This document shows, in pieces, positions 15,424-16,802 of a stretch of DNA of 16,802 nt (its first letter is position 1; every line of letters starts with the position of its first letter). The notes below the pieces were generated by a model that was not told the DNA's origin, ran no database searches, and saw nothing but the letters and a program-made list of their open reading frames with translations. Where the stretch lies: positions 1 to 16,802 of the forward strand of contig DIHI01000020.1 of NCBI GenBank assembly GCA_002420085.1, in the 5' to 3' direction. A program made the position numbers and the translations under genes. The stretch is from Lysobacterales bacterium UBA5700. GTDB taxonomy: Bacteria > Pseudomonadota > Gammaproteobacteria > Xanthomonadales > Xanthomonadaceae.

Positions 15424-16319
15424 GCCAGCATCTGCTCCACCGGCAGCACCAGCAGCCCTCGGGCACCGGCGCGCTTCATGTCCTCCAAGCGCTGCCAGGT
15501 GATCTCCGATCGACAGACCGCCTGCAAGGCCACCTCATCCTCCCGACCATCCAGCCGCATGATGGTCGGCGGCTCGGCATCCGGCAGCAGGCCGAGCAGG
15601 TCCGACAGGGCCGCGCGCGGCGCCTGGAACATGATCAGCTTGCTGCCGCGCACCTTCAGACTGCCGTCCAGCCGACGCAACAGCAATTGCGCCAGAGCCG
15701 CCCGCTCATCCACGAATGGGGTCGCCGGTGCCGCCAGCACCGCCTCGCTCTCGTGGATGATCTCCACCTCGCGCAACTGATTGGCCACCAGGGTCGCACC
15801 CGACGACACCAGATCGCAGATCGCCTCGGCCTTGCCGAGACGCGGCGCGATCTCGACCGAACCGGACAGCACCACCACCTCGGCATCGACACCCTGCCGA
15901 CGCAACCAATCCCCCAGCAAGAAGGGATAGCTGGTGGCGATCCGCTTACCGGCCAGATCGGCAGGCCCGCGCCAGGTCCAGTCCTGTGGCACCGCCACCG
16001 ACAGACGGCAGCGACCGAAGCCGAGCTTGCGCAATTCGACGAACGCCTCGCCACCGCCGTTGGCACGGCGCTCCAGCGCCTGCTCATCGAGCACGTTGCG
16101 GCCGACCACCCCGAGATCGCAGACCCCATCGGCGATCAGGCCGGGGATGTCGTCATCACGGACCAGCAGCAGATCGATGGCCAGCGACTCGCCGTAGCAG
16201 AACAGGCGATCGCGGCTCTCGCGGAACGACAGGCCGGCCCGATCGAGCAGTTCCCGAGCCGGGTCGGACAGGCGTCCGGATTTCTGGATGGCGATGCGAA
16301 GCCGATCGCGCGAGGTCAT
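15420..16319 (-). CDS. hisG: ATP phosphoribosyltransferase, long form (HisG-L)
   Basis: The 299-residue enzyme couples ATP and PRPP to start histidine synthesis and is the usual target of histidine feedback. It begins [14 protein letters not shown] and contains [22 protein letters not shown] and the PRPP-loop region [28 protein letters not shown]-terminal domain of about 75 residues (after [10 protein letters not shown]) corresponds to the regulatory domain of the long form, so no HisZ is needed. The ATG at 16319 has GAGGA (16327-16331) seven bases upstream. It follows the TrpR-like gene after 30 bp. Confidence 0.97.
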   Translation of the reverse strand: MTSRDRLRIAIQKSGRLSDPARELLDRAGLSFRESRDRLFCYGESLAIDLLLVRDDDIPGLIADGVCDLGVVGRNVLDEQALERRANGGGEAFVELRKLGFGRCRLSVAVPQDWTWRGPADLAGKRIATSYPFLLGDWLRRQGVDAEVVVLSGSVEIAPRLGKAEAICDLVSSGATLVANQLREVEIIHESEAVLAAPATPFVDERAALAQLLLRRLDGSLKVRGSKLIMFQAPRAALSDLLGLLPDAEPPTIMRLDGREDEVALQAVCRSEITWQRLEDMKRAGARGLLVLPVEQMLA

Positions 16320-16349
16320 TTCGCGGTCCTCATGGAGAAGTCGATTGAA

Positions 16350-16673
16350 TCAATGATGGGATGCACCGGGCAGGCGCAGTCGTCGGGCCGCCGTGCGATA
16401 ACCGCCGGCACCCATCGCCAGGCAGCGCGCCACCCGGCCAACCGTAGTGACACTGACACCGGTGCGATCGTGGATGTCACGGTAGGTCACCCCTGCCAGC
16501 AGCAACGGCACCACCCGCCAGCGATCGGCCAGCGCCTGACGCTCGGCCGGCGTGCAGAGATCGTCGAGGAAGGCCAATACATCCTCGGCCGAACGCAGCG
16601 CCGCAAAGGCACGCGCCAGACCGACCAGGGCCTCACTGTCATCGCTGCGGGGGGTGCTGCTGCGCCGTTTCAT
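16350..16673 (-). CDS. TrpR-superfamily (YerC/YecD-like) transcriptional regulator heading the his operon
   Basis: The 107-residue protein resembles the YerC/YecD branch of the TrpR superfamily. Shared features with B. subtilis YerC are the FLDDLCTPAERQALADRWRV segment (35-54) followed by a helix-turn-helix at about 62-84 (VTYRDIHDRTGVSVTTVGRVARCL). The N-terminus is basic and Ser-rich. The ATG at 16673 is preferred because homology begins soon after it and a promoter-like pair ends 6 nt upstream. An in-frame ATG at 16694 would add seven residues but lies inside the inverted repeat and upstream of the predicted transcript start. Its position directly before hisG suggests that it controls histidine synthesis, probably with histidine as co-ligand. 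That role is inference. Confidence 0.88.
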   Translation of the reverse strand: MKRRSSTPRSDDSEALVGLARAFAALRSAEDVLAFLDDLCTPAERQALADRWRVVPLLLAGVTYRDIHDRTGVSVTTVGRVARCLAMGAGGYRTAARRLRLPGASHH

Positions 16674-16679
16674 CCCAAC

Positions 16680-16708
16680 AGTGTAATAACGCATTATTAC
16701 ATTTGCAA
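16680..16708 (-). promoter_or_regulatory. Candidate promoter of the TrpR-like gene and his operon
   Basis: On the minus strand, TTGCAA (16703-16708) and TACACT (16680-16685) are separated by 17 bp. Each matches four of six consensus positions. The -10 ends 6 nt before the ATG at 16673, predicting a transcript that starts at or next to the start codon. The region is strikingly A/T-rich for this genome. An inverted repeat occupies the spacer and part of the -10. Confidence 0.55.
16682..16701. promoter_or_regulatory. 20-bp inverted repeat, probable operator
   Basis: TGTAATAA and TTATTACA are perfect 8-bp inverted arms separated by CGCA. The repeat lies between the -35 and -10 hexamers and overlaps the -10, where a bound dimer would block RNA polymerase. 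The best candidate binder is the adjacent TrpR-like protein, as TrpR-family repressors bind palindromes as dimers and often control their own genes. The arm and spacer lengths are seen directly; the identity of the binder is inferred. Confidence 0.65.
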
Positions 16709-16710
16709 GA

Positions 16711-16781
16711 GAGCCGGGATTCGGAGAGCCGGGATTGGTAGAAGCCGGGAATGGGGAATGGGGAATCGGGATTCGGGATTT
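16711..16781. repeat. Degenerate tandem repeats upstream of the his operon
   Basis: Three units of 15-16 bp built on GAGCCGGGATT start at 16711, 16726 and 16741 (the third diverged). They run into five 7-bp units of the form GGGAATG/GGGATTC at 16747, 16754, 16761, 16768 and 16775. No coding frame is evident. Such G-rich heptamer runs are, from memory, common between genes in xanthomonads. The block stops 3 bp short of the -35 hexamer. Confidence 0.75.
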
Positions 16782-16802
16782 GGTAGGAGCGGGGCCGGTC
16801 GC
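16782..16802. repeat. Possible start of a REP-like element, cut by the window end
   Basis: GTAGGAGCGGGGCCGGTCGC (from 16783) resembles the GTAGGAGCGG... opening of REP-type palindromes found in Pseudomonas and xanthomonad intergenic regions. Only the first 20 bases are present, so the expected second arm cannot be checked. Confidence 0.35.

Noticed and set aside
16320..16349. his attenuator or leader peptide before hisG
   Set aside because: Only 30 bp separate the TrpR-like gene and hisG, with no His-codon run and no alternative hairpins. A simple Shine-Dalgarno explains the gap.

Overview
The window looks like a chromosomal housekeeping segment of a high-GC gammaproteobacterium (G+C about two thirds by eye). 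Gene content and order point to the Xanthomonadales/Lysobacterales: a TrpR-like gene heading a complete his operon that includes bifunctional hisB and fused hisIE, and a pcnB-folK-panB-panC-pgi cluster. HisB lacks the E. coli-type zinc loop, which from memory is also true of Xanthomonas HisB. No genus is assigned. Nearly all sequence is coding. There is no prophage, IS element, CRISPR array or defence system.

Layout. (1) 12-2053, minus strand: nnr (fused NAD(P)HX epimerase/dehydratase) then tsaE (tRNA t6A ATPase), overlapping by ATGA. (2) 2246-3313, plus strand: queG (epoxyqueuosine reductase), divergent from nnr, with a -10-like hexamer placed for a leaderless transcript. (3) 3353-8643, minus strand: pcnB, folK, panB, panC, pgi, probably one transcription unit (poly(A) polymerase, folate, pantothenate, glucose-6-phosphate isomerase). 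(4) 8781-8953, plus strand: a monocistronic tRNA-Glu(CTC) with promoter, encoded CCA and an intrinsic terminator. (5) 9004-16673, minus strand: TrpR-like regulator, hisG, hisD, hisC, hisB, hisH, hisA, hisF, hisIE. This covers every histidine biosynthesis step from PRPP/ATP to histidine. Cistrons overlap by 4-7 bp except at hisC/hisB, where an 86-bp spacer contains a direct repeat. (6) 16711-16802: degenerate tandem repeats and the start of what may be a REP-like element.

The most interesting signal is at 16680-16708. A 20-bp A/T-rich inverted repeat (TGTAATAA-N4-TTATTACA) lies between a -35-like and a -10-like hexamer, just upstream of the TrpR-like gene that leads the his operon. This is the geometry expected of an autoregulated repressor that responds to histidine. 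Other points worth checking are an in-frame 15-bp tandem repeat at the 3' end of pcnB, a Gly where PGI usually has its catalytic Glu, loss of all four zinc ligands and a ~14-residue insertion in HisB, and apparent enrichment of the octamer GCGATCGC. All functional statements rest on motif recognition by eye; no database search was run.
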